Assembly: GCA_030562215.1 (NCBI GenBank)
Contig: JAUPFL010000001.1
Span: forward strand, 1,910,501-1,974,500
Direction of reading: 5' to 3'
From: Peribacillus frigoritolerans
GTDB taxonomy: Bacteria; Bacillota; Bacilli; Bacillales; DSM-1321
DNA: 64,000 bases
The translations under genes were made by a program, and so were the position numbers. The notes under the pieces were generated by a model, which saw only the letters and a list, made by a program, of their open reading frames with translations, was not told the DNA's origin and ran no database searches. This document shows, piece after piece, positions 11,007 through 19,647 of this stretch. Numbering within the stretch: the first letter of the stretch is position 1; each line of letters begins with the position of its first letter.

Positions 11007-11463
11007 GGTAAATGCTCCTTTAATGCTAAGTTTTTCATCAAAACTGTCTTCAACAATAAATAAAGCCGAAATGAACAAAAATGATGGTTAATGAATATAA
11101 GTGAAAAACTGGATTATTTAGACTATTTTAGAGGGCTTATCCATACCGGTCAATATAATTCTGACTTTTCTGAAAAAATGAAGCGAATAACTTAGCTCTC
11201 ATCACCTGTAATGGAATATAATTAATTCTAAAGTAATGGAAATGAACGATCCGATCTTCCCGGATAAAATGACTAACAGTGAAATAAAATGAATGAGGAG
11301 AAATTAAATCGGAATATTTAGAATTTTCATGTATAGAAGAGTGGCAAAGTGGAAATCATGTGGTTAAGGAAATGAAAAAGAGGAAAGGATAAGATTTTAA
11401 TAAATAATAATAATCTCCAAGTTATTTAGTATAATAGAAAAAAGGTTAAGGAGTTGGTTTCGT
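11007..11463. other. Intergenic stretch
   Basis: 457 bases with no gene that I can support. A TATAAT at 11430-11435, 34 bases before the next start, is a probable -10 for the small IDEAL-domain gene. Confidence 0.5.
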
Positions 11464-11643
11464 ATGGAGAAGCAATTGCCAGGAACATCGCTTGAACCTG
11501 AAGAGATGGCTGAAATGGTTTTAAAAAAGGCCCTTGCTGATTACCGGAAAGCACAGATCGAAAAAGAAATCGATGACTCATTAAGAAATCGTGATAAGGA
11601 AGAGTTCCTACGTTTAACTGAGATATTGAAGGGCATTTCCTGA
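11464..11643 (+). CDS. Small IDEAL-domain protein
   Basis: 59 residues, all charged and helical. The C-terminal half, EIDDSLRNRDKEEFLRLTEIL, fits the IDEAL domain pattern (I-D-x-A/S-L-x2-R-D-x3-F-x2-L) found in short Firmicute proteins. The ribosome site AAGGAG is at 11448-11453. Function of these small IDEAL proteins is mostly unknown; the domain probably mediates protein contacts. No operon partner: it stands alone before a separately promoted small gene. Confidence 0.7.
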   Translation: MEKQLPGTSLEPEEMAEMVLKKALADYRKAQIEKEIDDSLRNRDKEEFLRLTEILKGIS

Positions 11644-11790
11644 AATTTCATTCTCTGTGAACAAGACAAGTAGTAATAATATGGAACGTACACTGAAAAG
11701 CCAGCACAGCTTGCTAACCATAAATATGAAGAGAAAACTTCATTTATCTGAAACATACTCAGTAAATAGCAATCTATAGTATTATAGTAA

Positions 11791-11819
11791 TTTACATTGT
11801 AAGCGCTTTCTTGTATAAT
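11791..11819 (+). promoter_or_regulatory. Promoter with a cre box filling the spacer
   Basis: -35 TTTACA (11791-11796), 17-bp spacer, -10 TATAAT (11814-11819). The spacer contains TGTAAGCGCTTTCT (11798-11811), a cre match with only the last base off. CcpA binding here would block RNA polymerase directly. Confidence 0.72.
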
Positions 11820-11931
11820 CAAATAAAGAAAACGATGGAGAGAAGTATGTAAGTGCGCTAATGGCGGGATTCAAAGGTATTAGTGGCTGAAAAGTTTTGC
11901 ACCGGGACAAAAACTAAAAGGGGGAAAAGAT

Positions 11932-12060
11932 ATGAAAAAGAATGGAGTGTCTTTAGTTGAATTTGTTCAGGAGGATCGATTCGAACTCAGCTCCTACATT
12001 ACTTCTTTATTTAACAAACTGAATGACTATGTTCCCAAAAGTCTTAAAGATAAAAGGTGA
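11932..12060 (+). CDS. 42-residue protein, unrecognised
   Basis: A small open frame starting ATG 11932 after AAAAGGGGGAAAAG, with a strong promoter 113 bases upstream and a perfect terminator 10 bases after its stop. The protein is mixed charged/hydrophobic with no signal peptide, no membrane helix and no cysteine; residues 8-30 could form amphipathic helices. I do not recognise the family. Its own CcpA-type promoter, ribosome site and terminator argue that it is a real gene. The 110-base leader could also act as, or carry, a regulatory RNA. Confidence 0.6.
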   Translation: MKKNGVSLVEFVQEDRFELSSYITSLFNKLNDYVPKSLKDKR

Positions 12061-12070
12061 GTGACATTAA

Positions 12071-12119
12071 AAAATGGATCAGGAAGATATGCAAAACTTC
12101 CTGATCCATTTTTTATTTT
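12071..12119 (+). terminator. Strong intrinsic terminator
   Basis: AAATGGATCAGGAAG and CTTCCTGATCCATTT form a perfect 15-bp stem with a 10-base loop, followed by TTTATTTTGTTTTT. Confidence 0.92.
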
Positions 12120-12171
12120 GTTTTTGGGATTCAGAGTTTTAAGTAGTGCACTTAAGTAGAAGTCTCATTAA

Positions 12172-12201
12172 TTGACAATGAGAATCGTTATCGAATAAAA
12201 T
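12172..12201 (+). promoter_or_regulatory. Promoter with Fur box for hmoA
   Basis: -35 TTGACA (12172-12177) and -10 TAAAAT (12196-12201) with an 18-bp spacer. GACAATGAGAATCGTTATC (12174-12192) matches the 19-bp Fur consensus at 16 positions and covers the spacer, so iron-loaded Fur would repress. Confidence 0.75.
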
Positions 12202-12237
12202 GATTCATTATAAGTATATCGATTGGAGTTGTTTGTA

Positions 12238-12557
12238 TTGTTCGTCCAGATGAGAAAAATGGTGGTAAAAGAAGGTAATGCAGAACAAGTAGTAAAACGG
12301 TTCAGTGGGGAAGGGATCATAGAAAAGCAGGAAGGGTTCATCGATTTAAGTGTAATGGTGAAAAAGTGCGACGCGGGGATGAAGAGGTCATCATTATGAT
12401 CAATTGGGAGTCGGAGGAGCATTGGAAGCAGTGGGAAAAGAGTGAAGCCCATATCGCAGGCCATAAAGCAAACCTAGGGAAACCAAAGCCTGAATATATC
12501 GTCAGTTCGGAAGGAGCATTATATGAAGTGAAGGCAATCAAAAAGGCAGTGAAATAA
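12238..12557 (+). CDS. hmoA: Haem-degrading monooxygenase HmoA (one frame break)
   Basis: About 107 residues, very close in pattern to B. subtilis HmoA/YetG: VVKEGNAEQVVKRFSG, IIEKQEGFIDLSVMVKK, WESEEHWKQWEKSEAHIAGHK. It is a small ABM-fold IsdG-type enzyme that opens haem and frees iron. Start TTG 12238 after TGGAGT gives the conserved MFVQM start. The frame breaks at 12363-12367; one A added gives VKKVRRGDEEV. The Fur-type promoter upstream fits a role in iron supply. Cytoplasmic, single-gene unit. Confidence 0.85.
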
Positions 12558-12693
12558 CTGGACTTAAGCTAGCCTGTTTTAAATTCCGTATAAATAAGTA
12601 ACTGGGTGGAATATCCCATTTCTCCATCATCTTGTTAGCATAAGGATACGGAATGGTTAACATTCACATATAATAGCTTACCTTCACTAAAAT

Positions 12694-12722
12694 TCAGGCT
12701 CCCATTATGGGTGCCTCTTTTT
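12694..12722 (+). terminator. Terminator downstream of hmoA
   Basis: AGGCTCCCAT and ATGGGTGCCT pair with one mismatch and are followed by CTTTTTG. It lies 136 bases after the hmoA stop. Confidence 0.7.
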
Positions 12723-13098
12723 GTTGATGAAATTATCTCGGGAAAGGTTATGTAATCCCAAGTCTGTTGATATAGTAAAATATCTTTTATTTTCATTAAA
12801 ATGGAGACATTCATGGAAATGTAAAGAAAAGGGGAGCAGGAAGGTAGTCTTAAAAATTTACATATATGAAATGAATAGGGATGTTATTCTTAGGCTAGCT
12901 GGAATTCCTATGATAAAGTCAATTGAGTTTAGAAATATTAATATACCAAAATACCACTACCGATATCGATAAAGTATTGGTAAGATTTTCAAGAACCGCT
13001 GAAGATGTTTTTTATTAAATATTCAAGCACATTTCCATATTTATCAATGTTTTGAAATGTAAAGAAGAGTGAATATTATAAAAAATACAAAAAAAGTG
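12723..13098. other. Upstream region of the inositol operon
   Basis: 376 bases before the iol promoter. An open frame at 12721-12972 has no ribosome site and unlikely composition. No other site is clear. Confidence 0.45.
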
Positions 13099-13127
13099 TT
13101 TACAGGGAAAATTTTTCATTGTAGTAT
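13099..13127 (+). promoter_or_regulatory. Likely main promoter of the iol operon
   Basis: TTTACA (13099-13104), 17-bp spacer, TAGTAT (13122-13127). A start near 13134 places the first operator (13144-13157) at about +10, where a bound repressor would block elongation or initiation. Confidence 0.6.
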
Positions 13128-13143
13128 TTCCTTATAAAGTAAA

Positions 13144-13157
13144 TGAAATCGATTTCA
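13144..13157 (+). promoter_or_regulatory. iol operator 1 (LacI-type palindrome)
   Basis: TGAAATCGATTTCA, a perfect palindrome with a central CG, the signature of LacI/GalR-family sites. First of three identical copies. Confidence 0.78.
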
Positions 13158-13240
13158 TCCCGAATCAAGGTTATATACAAGCTATAACTGAAGGGGAGTG
13201 GATTGGTCCTTATTTTTCTTAAGGTGGACCTCTTAAGAAA

Positions 13241-13254
13241 TGAAATCGATTTCA
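13241..13254 (+). promoter_or_regulatory. iol operator 2
   Basis: The same 14-bp palindrome, extended here to an 18-bp perfect palindrome (AA on the left, TT on the right). It lies 97 bp after copy 1. Confidence 0.78.
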
Positions 13255-13343
13255 TTAGCGAATTATAAGCTTTTAGGATTGAGCTAGAAAATTGATTGAT
13301 TGATTCTAAAAAGAAACATGGATGGATTTCTTCCATAATCAAA

Positions 13344-13357
13344 TGAAATCGATTTCA
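13344..13357 (+). promoter_or_regulatory. iol operator 3
   Basis: Third identical copy, again within an 18-bp palindrome, 103 bp after copy 2 and 65 bp before the iolA start. The spacing would allow looping between copies. Confidence 0.78.
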
Positions 13358-13421
13358 TTGACGGCGATGGTTACACTGGCTCGATGATCTAACAAAATAC
13401 TTTATTTTAAGGAGGAAAAAC

Positions 13422-14890
13422 ATGTCTTCAGTAACACATGAGGTGAAAAAATTAAAAAATTATATAAATGGTGAGTGGATTGAATCCGCTTCAAAGGAAA
13501 CGGAAATCGTGTTCAACCCTGCAACTGGTGAGGCTATTGCCGAGGTGCCACTTTCCTCTAGGGAAGATGTGGATAATGCGGTCCAAGTGGCGGATGAGGC
13601 ATTTAAAAAATGGTCCCAGGTCGCTGTCCCGAAACGGGCTCGCATATTGTTCAAGTATCAGCAGCTGCTTGTGGAAAATTGGGAAGAACTTGCTAAACTG
13701 GTCACTATCGAAAATGGTAAAAGCTTATCGGAATCGATGGGTGAAGTACAGCGTGGCATTGAGTGCGTCGAGTTTGCGGCGGGTGCACCTACGCTGATGA
13801 TGGGAAAACAGCTTCCGGATATCGCGACAAACATTGAATCGGGTATGTACCGTTACCCAATTGGTGTAATCGGCGGTATTACCCCTTTTAACTTTCCAAT
13901 GATGGTTCCTTGCTGGATGTTCCCGCTTGCGATCGCATGTGGCAATACATTCGTGTTAAAGCCATCTGAACGTACACCTTGCTTGCAGCACGCATTGTGG
14001 AACTGTTTGAGGAAGCAGGTCTTCCTAAAGGAGTACTGAACATTGTCAATGGAGCACATGACGTGGTTAATGGGCTTCTGGAGCATGAAGATGTGAAAGC
14101 TATCTCCTTCGTCGGTTCACAGCCAGTGGCAGAATATGTGTATAAAACAGGCACGGCTAACTTGAAGCGCGTCCAGGCTCTTGCGGGAGCGAAGAATCAC
14201 TCGATTGTCTTGAAAGATGCCAATCTCGATATGACGGCCAAGGAAATTACAAGTGCGGCTTTTGGGTCGGCCGGTGAGCGTTGTATGGCCGCTGCGGTTG
14301 TTGTCGTAGAAGAAAGCGTAGCGGACGAGCTAGTTGAAAAATTGAAACGGGCAGCTGATGCCATTACGATCGGGAATGGTCTGGATGACGGCGTTTTTCT
14401 AGGACCTGTAATCCGGGAAGGAGCTAAAAGGAGGACTATTGATTACATCGAATCAGGTATAGCTCAAGGTGCGACCCTTGTACGCGATGGACGTAAAGAC
14501 GAGGCAGCAAGCGGCAATGGATATTACCTCGGAGCTACGATTTTTGATCATGTGACACAGGAAATGAAAATCTGGCAAGATGAAATTTTTGCACCAGTGC
14601 TCTCCGTTGTCCGTGCTAAAGATTTAACGGAAGCCATTGAGATTGCCAATGCTTCAGCACTGGCAAACGGGGCTTGCTTATATACGGACAGTGCAGCTGA
14701 TGTACGCCAATTCCGTGAAACGATCCATGCCGGGATGCTGGGCATAAACGTGGGTGTTCCTGCACCGATGGCATTCTTCCCATTCTCTGGATATAAAGAT
14801 TCATTTTATGGTGATCTTCATGCAAATGGAACCGACGGTGTTGAGTTCTATACACGTAAAAAAATGGTGACTGCACGCTACGTGAAATAA
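13422..14890 (+). CDS. iolA: Methylmalonate-semialdehyde dehydrogenase (acylating), one frame break
   Basis: About 487 residues. [30 protein letters not shown], the [13 protein letters not shown] block, the cysteine in [11 protein letters not shown] and [18 protein letters not shown] are all MmsA/IolA features. The enzyme turns malonate semialdehyde into acetyl-CoA and CO2, the last step of inositol breakdown. Unlike simple ALDHs the acylating type has ERCMA around Cys. The frame breaks at about 13979 in CCTTG; one T restores [14 protein letters not shown]. Start ATG 13422 follows AAGGAGGAAAAAC. First gene of the iol operon. Confidence 0.9.
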
Positions 14891-14915
14891 GTGAACGAAA
14901 AAGACATTGCAAGAT

Positions 14916-14945
14916 GGCCCGTTTGGATACGGGCCGGATTTTTTG
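14916..14945 (+). terminator. Intra-operon hairpin between iolA and iolB
   Basis: GGCCCGT and ACGGGCC form a perfect GC-rich stem with a 6-base loop, followed by GGATTTTTTG. It lies 26 bases past the iolA stop and 20 before the iolB start; probably an attenuator that lowers expression of later genes relative to iolA. Confidence 0.75.
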
Positions 14946-14964
14946 AAAAACCAAGGAGGTACAT

Positions 14965-15780
14965 ATGAGTAAACTGCTTCAAAAGCCGGAAAAACAAGAG
15001 GTCGCTGAAGGTGTTACAATCGTTCAATCAGTTACGAAAGGAAATTCTCCTTTAGAATATGTAGAATTCAAAATAGTGGAGTTGGCTCAGGGCACTGAAT
15101 ATTCTGAATTATTAATCAAAAAAGAATGCTGCATTGTCGCTCTTACTGGAAAAATCAATGTGACTGTAGGCGAAAATGTATACCATGATTTGGGCACAAG
15201 AGATAGTGTATTTGATAAAGTGCCGACTGATAGCATTTACGTGTCAAATGATAGGGGTTTTGGATTGGAAGCGATAACCGAGGCCAGAGTGGCGCTGTGT
15301 TATTCGCCATCCGATAAGCAACTTCCGACTAAATGGATTAAAGCGGAAGATGTTGAGGTTGAACATAGGGGCATTTTGAGCAATAAGCGGATGGTCCATA
15401 ATATATTACCGGATTCAGCTCCGTATGCGAATAGCCTTCTCGTTGTTGAAGTATATACAGAAAGCGGAAACTGGTCGAGCTATCCTCCGCATAAACATGA
15501 TCAGGATAATTTACCAAATGAGTCATTATTGGAAGAGTCCTATTATCATGAAATGAATCCGTCTCAGGGCTTCGTCTTTCAGCGAGTATATACAGATGAC
15601 CGTTCAATCGATGAGACCATGTCAGTCGAAAATGGAGATGTCGTACTTGTACCGGCCGGTTATCATCCGGTAGGGGTGCCAGACGGTTATGAATCCTATT
15701 ACTTGAATGTCATGGCCGGTCCGGCAAGGACATGGAAATTCTACAATGATCCCGATCATGAGTGGATCCTGAGTCGTTAA
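14965..15780 (+). CDS. iolB: 5-deoxy-glucuronate isomerase
   Basis: 271 residues, intact. A bicupin protein with the conserved C-terminal block YPPHKHD, then ESLLEESYYHEMNPSQGFVFQRVY and the metal-binding VPAGYHPV. IolB converts 5-deoxy-glucuronate to 2-deoxy-5-keto-gluconate in the cytoplasm. Start ATG 14965 follows AAGGAGGTACAT, an excellent ribosome site, so translation starts afresh after the hairpin. Confidence 0.93.
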   Translation: MSKLLQKPEKQEVAEGVTIVQSVTKGNSPLEYVEFKIVELAQGTEYSELLIKKECCIVALTGKINVTVGENVYHDLGTRDSVFDKVPTDSIYVSNDRGFGLEAITEARVALCYSPSDKQLPTKWIKAEDVEVEHRGILSNKRMVHNILPDSAPYANSLLVVEVYTESGNWSSYPPHKHDQDNLPNESLLEESYYHEMNPSQGFVFQRVYTDDRSIDETMSVENGDVVLVPAGYHPVGVPDGYESYYLNVMAGPARTWKFYNDPDHEWILSR

Positions 15781-15802
15781 AGGAAAAGGAGCTGTTAACC
15801 TG

Positions 15803-16780
15803 ATGAACTATACTTTTAATATCGATAAGGAATTTGACTTGATTGCCATTGGCCGGGCCTGCATCGACTTGAATGCCAATGAATATAACCGTCCGATGGA
15901 AGAGACCATGACATTCACAAAATATGTGGGCGGTTCACCTGCCAATGTTGCAATCGGAAGTGCAAAATTAGGCTTGAAAGTCGGATTTATCGGTAAGCTT
16001 GCCGATGACCAGCACGGCCGTTTCATCGAATCTTATATGCGTGAGGCAGGTGTTGATACTTCGAATATGATAATCGATCAAGAAGGACATAAAACGGGTC
16101 TTGCCTTCACGGAAATTAAAAGCCCTGAAGAATGCAGTATCCTGATGTATCGGGATAATGTAGCCGACCTTCATTTAGCACCTTCGGAACTGGATGAAGA
16201 ATATATCAAAAAATCAAAGATCCTATTGGTTTCAGGGACGGCTTTAGCAAAAAGCCCATCACGTGAGGCAGTTTTAAAAGCTGTCAGCCTTGCGAAGAGA
16301 AATGATGTAAAAGTGGTATTTGAATTGGATTACCGTCCTTATACATGGAATTCCATTGAAGAAACGTCCGTTTACTATTCGTTAGTCGCAGAGCAATCAG
16401 ACATTTTGATTGGTACGCGTGATGAATATGATGTTATGGAAAATACCGAAAAAGGTACAAATGAAGAAACCATTCGTTACTTGTTTAAACATTCCGCAGA
16501 CCTGGTGGTCATCAAACACGGTGTTGAGGGTTCATGTGCCTATGCAAAATCAGGGGCAGTTTTTACAGCGAAGTCCTATAAAACGAAAGTATTGAAAACA
16601 TTCGGCGCAGGAGATTCATATGCTTCCGCTTTCTTATATGCGTTAGTGAGCGGCAAAGGGGTTGAAAGCGCTTTGAAGTTTGGCAGTGCTTCCGCTTCCA
16701 TAGTAGTAAGCAAGCACAGCTCATCAGAGGCAATGCCCGTAGCAGAAGAAATCGAGGGTTTGATTGCCGAACGCGTGTAA
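15803..16780 (+). CDS. iolC: 5-dehydro-2-deoxygluconokinase
   Basis: 325 residues, intact, PfkB family. The N-terminal [15 protein letters not shown] and C-terminal [15 protein letters not shown] signatures are present, the latter holding the catalytic Asp. It phosphorylates 2-deoxy-5-keto-gluconate with ATP to the inducer molecule of the classical B. subtilis system. Start ATG 15803 follows AAAAGGAG. It sits 22 bases after iolB. Confidence 0.93.
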   Translation: MNYTFNIDKEFDLIAIGRACIDLNANEYNRPMEETMTFTKYVGGSPANVAIGSAKLGLKVGFIGKLADDQHGRFIESYMREAGVDTSNMIIDQEGHKTGLAFTEIKSPEECSILMYRDNVADLHLAPSELDEEYIKKSKILLVSGTALAKSPSREAVLKAVSLAKRNDVKVVFELDYRPYTWNSIEETSVYYSLVAEQSDILIGTRDEYDVMENTEKGTNEETIRYLFKHSADLVVIKHGVEGSCAYAKSGAVFTAKSYKTKVLKTFGAGDSYASAFLYALVSGKGVESALKFGSASASIVVSKHSSSEAMPVAEEIEGLIAERV

Positions 16781-16811
16781 GGAATTTATCTACATAGAGG
16801 GGGAACAGAAG

Positions 16812-18721
16812 ATGGGAACAGTGAGGTTGACGACAGCCCAGGCTTTAATCAAGTTTTTAAATCAGCAGTACATTCATGTTGATGGTGAGGAGTCTCCTTT
16901 TGTAGAAGGAGTATTTAATGTATTCGGCCATGGGAATGTCGTTGGTATCGGTCAGGCACTCGAACAGGACGCTGGGCACTTGAAAGTGATTCAAGGAAAG
17001 AATGAGCAAGGGATGGCTCACGCAGCAATTGCCTACAGCCGGGAAATGCTCCGAAGGAAAATTTATGCAGTCACTACATCTGCCGGGCCAGGCTCGGCAA
17101 ACTTGATAGCTGCGGCGGGGACTGCACTTGCCAACAATATTCCTGTCCTCCTACTTCCTGCTGATACATTTGCGACACGTCAGCCGGATCCGGTTCTTCA
17201 GCAACTTGAGCATGAGCATAGTACGGCCATTACCACAAATGACGCTTTTCTTGCAGTATCAAGATATTGGGATCGCGTCACTCGCCCTGAGCAGCTCATG
17301 TCCAGCCTGATCCGGGCCTTCGAGGTGATGACCGATCCCGGGAAAGCCGGCCCAGCGACGATATGCATCTCACAGGATGTAGAAGGGGAAGCATTCGATT
17401 TCGATGAACATTTTTTGAAAAGCGCGTCCATTATTTAGATCGGAAAGCTCCGGTTGAACGGGAACTGCAAGGAGCAGCCGAGAGAATTAGAGCAAGTAAG
17501 AAGCCGATCATCATCGTCGGTGGCGGAGCAAGATATTCCGGAGCTCGGGATATTTTGATGAAGCTGGCGGAAAAGCATAACATTCCACTTGTGGAAACAC
17601 AGGCAGGTAAATCGACGGTGGAATCAACTTTTCCTAAGAATTTGGGCGGTGTCGGCATTCTTGGTACGATGGCTGCCAATAAGGCTGCCCGCCAAGCAGA
17701 TCTCGTTATTGGTGTAGGGACCCGCTATACGGACTTTACGACTTCTTCCAAAACTGCATTTGATTTTGAAAGGACAAAGTTTTTGAACATTAACGTCAGC
17801 CGCCTTCAAACCTATAAATTAGATGGATTTCAGGTCGTCGCCGATGCAAAAGTGGCGCTTGAAAACCTTGAAGCGTTACTAGTGGGCTATGAAACTGAAT
17901 ATGGGGAAATGCTTGTAGATTGGAAGGCGGAGTGGCTTTCCGAACGGACCCGCTTAAGTACAGTCACTTTCAGCCGTGAAAATTTCAAGCCTGAAATCAA
18001 AGACCAGTTTTCACAGCAAGTCTTGAATGAATACTCGGATGCATTGAAAACTGAATTGGCCCAATCCACTGCGATGATCGCAATAAACGATACGGTCGAT
18101 CCGGAAAGTGTGGTGGTCGGTTCAGCCGGATCACTTCCGGGTGACTTGCAGCGCCTCTGGCATTCAAGCGTGCCAAACACGTACCATCTTGAATATGGTT
18201 TCTCCTGCATGGGCTACGAAATTGCAGGAACTTTAGGAGCCAAGCTTGCTCATCCAGACCGGGAAGTCTATGCAATGGTAGGGGACGGCAGTTTTCTGAT
18301 GCTTCATTCGGAATTGATCACAGCCATTCAATATAATCATAAAATCAACATTCTCTTGTTTGATAATTCTGGATTTGGCTGCATCAATAATCTGCAAATG
18401 GAGAATGGCAGCGGAACATATTTCTGTGAGTTCAGAACACATGATAACCAAATCATGAATATTGATTACGCAAAAGTGGCGGAAGGGTATGGAGCCAAAA
18501 CTTATCGGGCCAATACTGTCGATGAGCTGAAGGCTGCATTGGAGGATGCAAAGAAACAAACGGCATCTACATTAATAGAAATGAAGGTTCTGCCGAAAAC
18601 GATGACGGATGGTTATGACTCTTGGTGGAATGTTGGCGTGGCAGAGGTCTCGGAACGGAAAAGTATACAAAGGGCATATGAAGCGAGACAGGAGAAATTA
18701 AAAAAGGCCAAACAATATTAA
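16812..18721 (+). CDS. iolD: 3D-(3,5/4)-trihydroxycyclohexane-1,2-dione hydrolase (one frame break)
   Basis: About 636 residues, a thiamine-diphosphate enzyme. The N-terminal Pyr domain has GIGQALEQ and [11 protein letters not shown] with the activating Glu; the middle domain has [13 protein letters not shown]; the PP domain has [14 protein letters not shown] and an Asn-containing metal-binding motif downstream ([15 protein letters not shown]). It opens the cyclohexane ring. The frame breaks near 17419 in an A run; one A gives [20 protein letters not shown]. Start ATG 16812 follows AGAGGGGGAACAG. Confidence 0.92.
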
Positions 18722-18738
18722 AAGGGGGAAGTTGGAAA

Positions 18739-19625
18739 ATGGAGGAGATTTCTTGGGGGATTGCCCCAATTGGCTGGCGTAATGATGACATTCCGGAAAT
18801 CGGAGCTGAAAACACCTTATCCCACCTTTTAAGCGATATTGTCGTGGCAGGATTTCAGGGGACCGAAGTAGGAGGATTCTTCCCTGAACCGGCGGTCCTG
18901 AATAAAGAGCTGAAGCTTCGGAACTTAAAAATAGCCGGTCAGTGGTTCAGCAGTTTCATCATCCGTGATGGCATCGACAAAGCAGAACGGGATTTCCATG
19001 AACACTGCAAATATTTAAAGGCTGTCGATGGAGATGTAGCGGTAGTATCCGAACAGACTTACAGTATCCAAGGCGAAAGGTACGATGTATTTAAGGAAAA
19101 GCCCCACTTTACTGATGAAGAATGGAGAATATTGTGTACGGGCCTGAATCGGCTCGGGGATATTGCAGGACTGTACAACTTAAAACTGGTGTATCACCAC
19201 CACATGGGGACAGGCGTCCAGACACTGAGTGAAATTGACCGCCTTATGGAAAATACCGAAAAGAAAGTGCAACTGTTATATGATACTGGACATATTTATG
19301 TATCGGATGGCGAATGCATGTCCCTTCTACAAAAGCATATCGACCGCATTGGGCACGTTCATTTCAAGGATGTGAGGCATAGCGTGCTGGAGCAGTGCCG
19401 AAAAGCTGGAAAATCATTTCAAGAAGCTTTTTAGCCGGCATGTTCACAGTGCCTGGTGATGGCTGCATTGACTTTGTAGAAGCTTACCATACATTACTGG
19501 AAATTCATTATAAAGGCTGGATTGTTGTAGAGGCGGAACAAGATCCTTCCGTTGCCCATCCATTGGAATACGCATTAATCGCTCGAAAGTATATAAATGA
19601 CAGGCTGCTCCTAGTTCAAGATTAA
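18739..19625 (+). CDS. iolE: 2-keto-myo-inositol dehydratase (one frame break)
   Basis: About 296 residues, TIM-barrel xylose-isomerase-like fold. [16 protein letters not shown] at the start, [24 protein letters not shown] and [11 protein letters not shown] (metal ligands) match IolE. It removes water from scyllo-inosose to give the diketone used by IolD. The frame breaks at about 19431 in a T run; one T gives [20 protein letters not shown]. Ribosome site AAAGGGGGAAG, 18 bases after iolD. Confidence 0.92.
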
Positions 19626-19647
19626 AAACGGGAAAGAAGTGATTAAT

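Noticed and set aside
13144..13357. Reading the three palindromes as plain CcpA cre sites
   Set aside because: They fit the loose consensus, but three identical AT-flanked copies with ATCGAT cores next to a cluster-linked LacI gene fit a dedicated regulator better. Not excluded.
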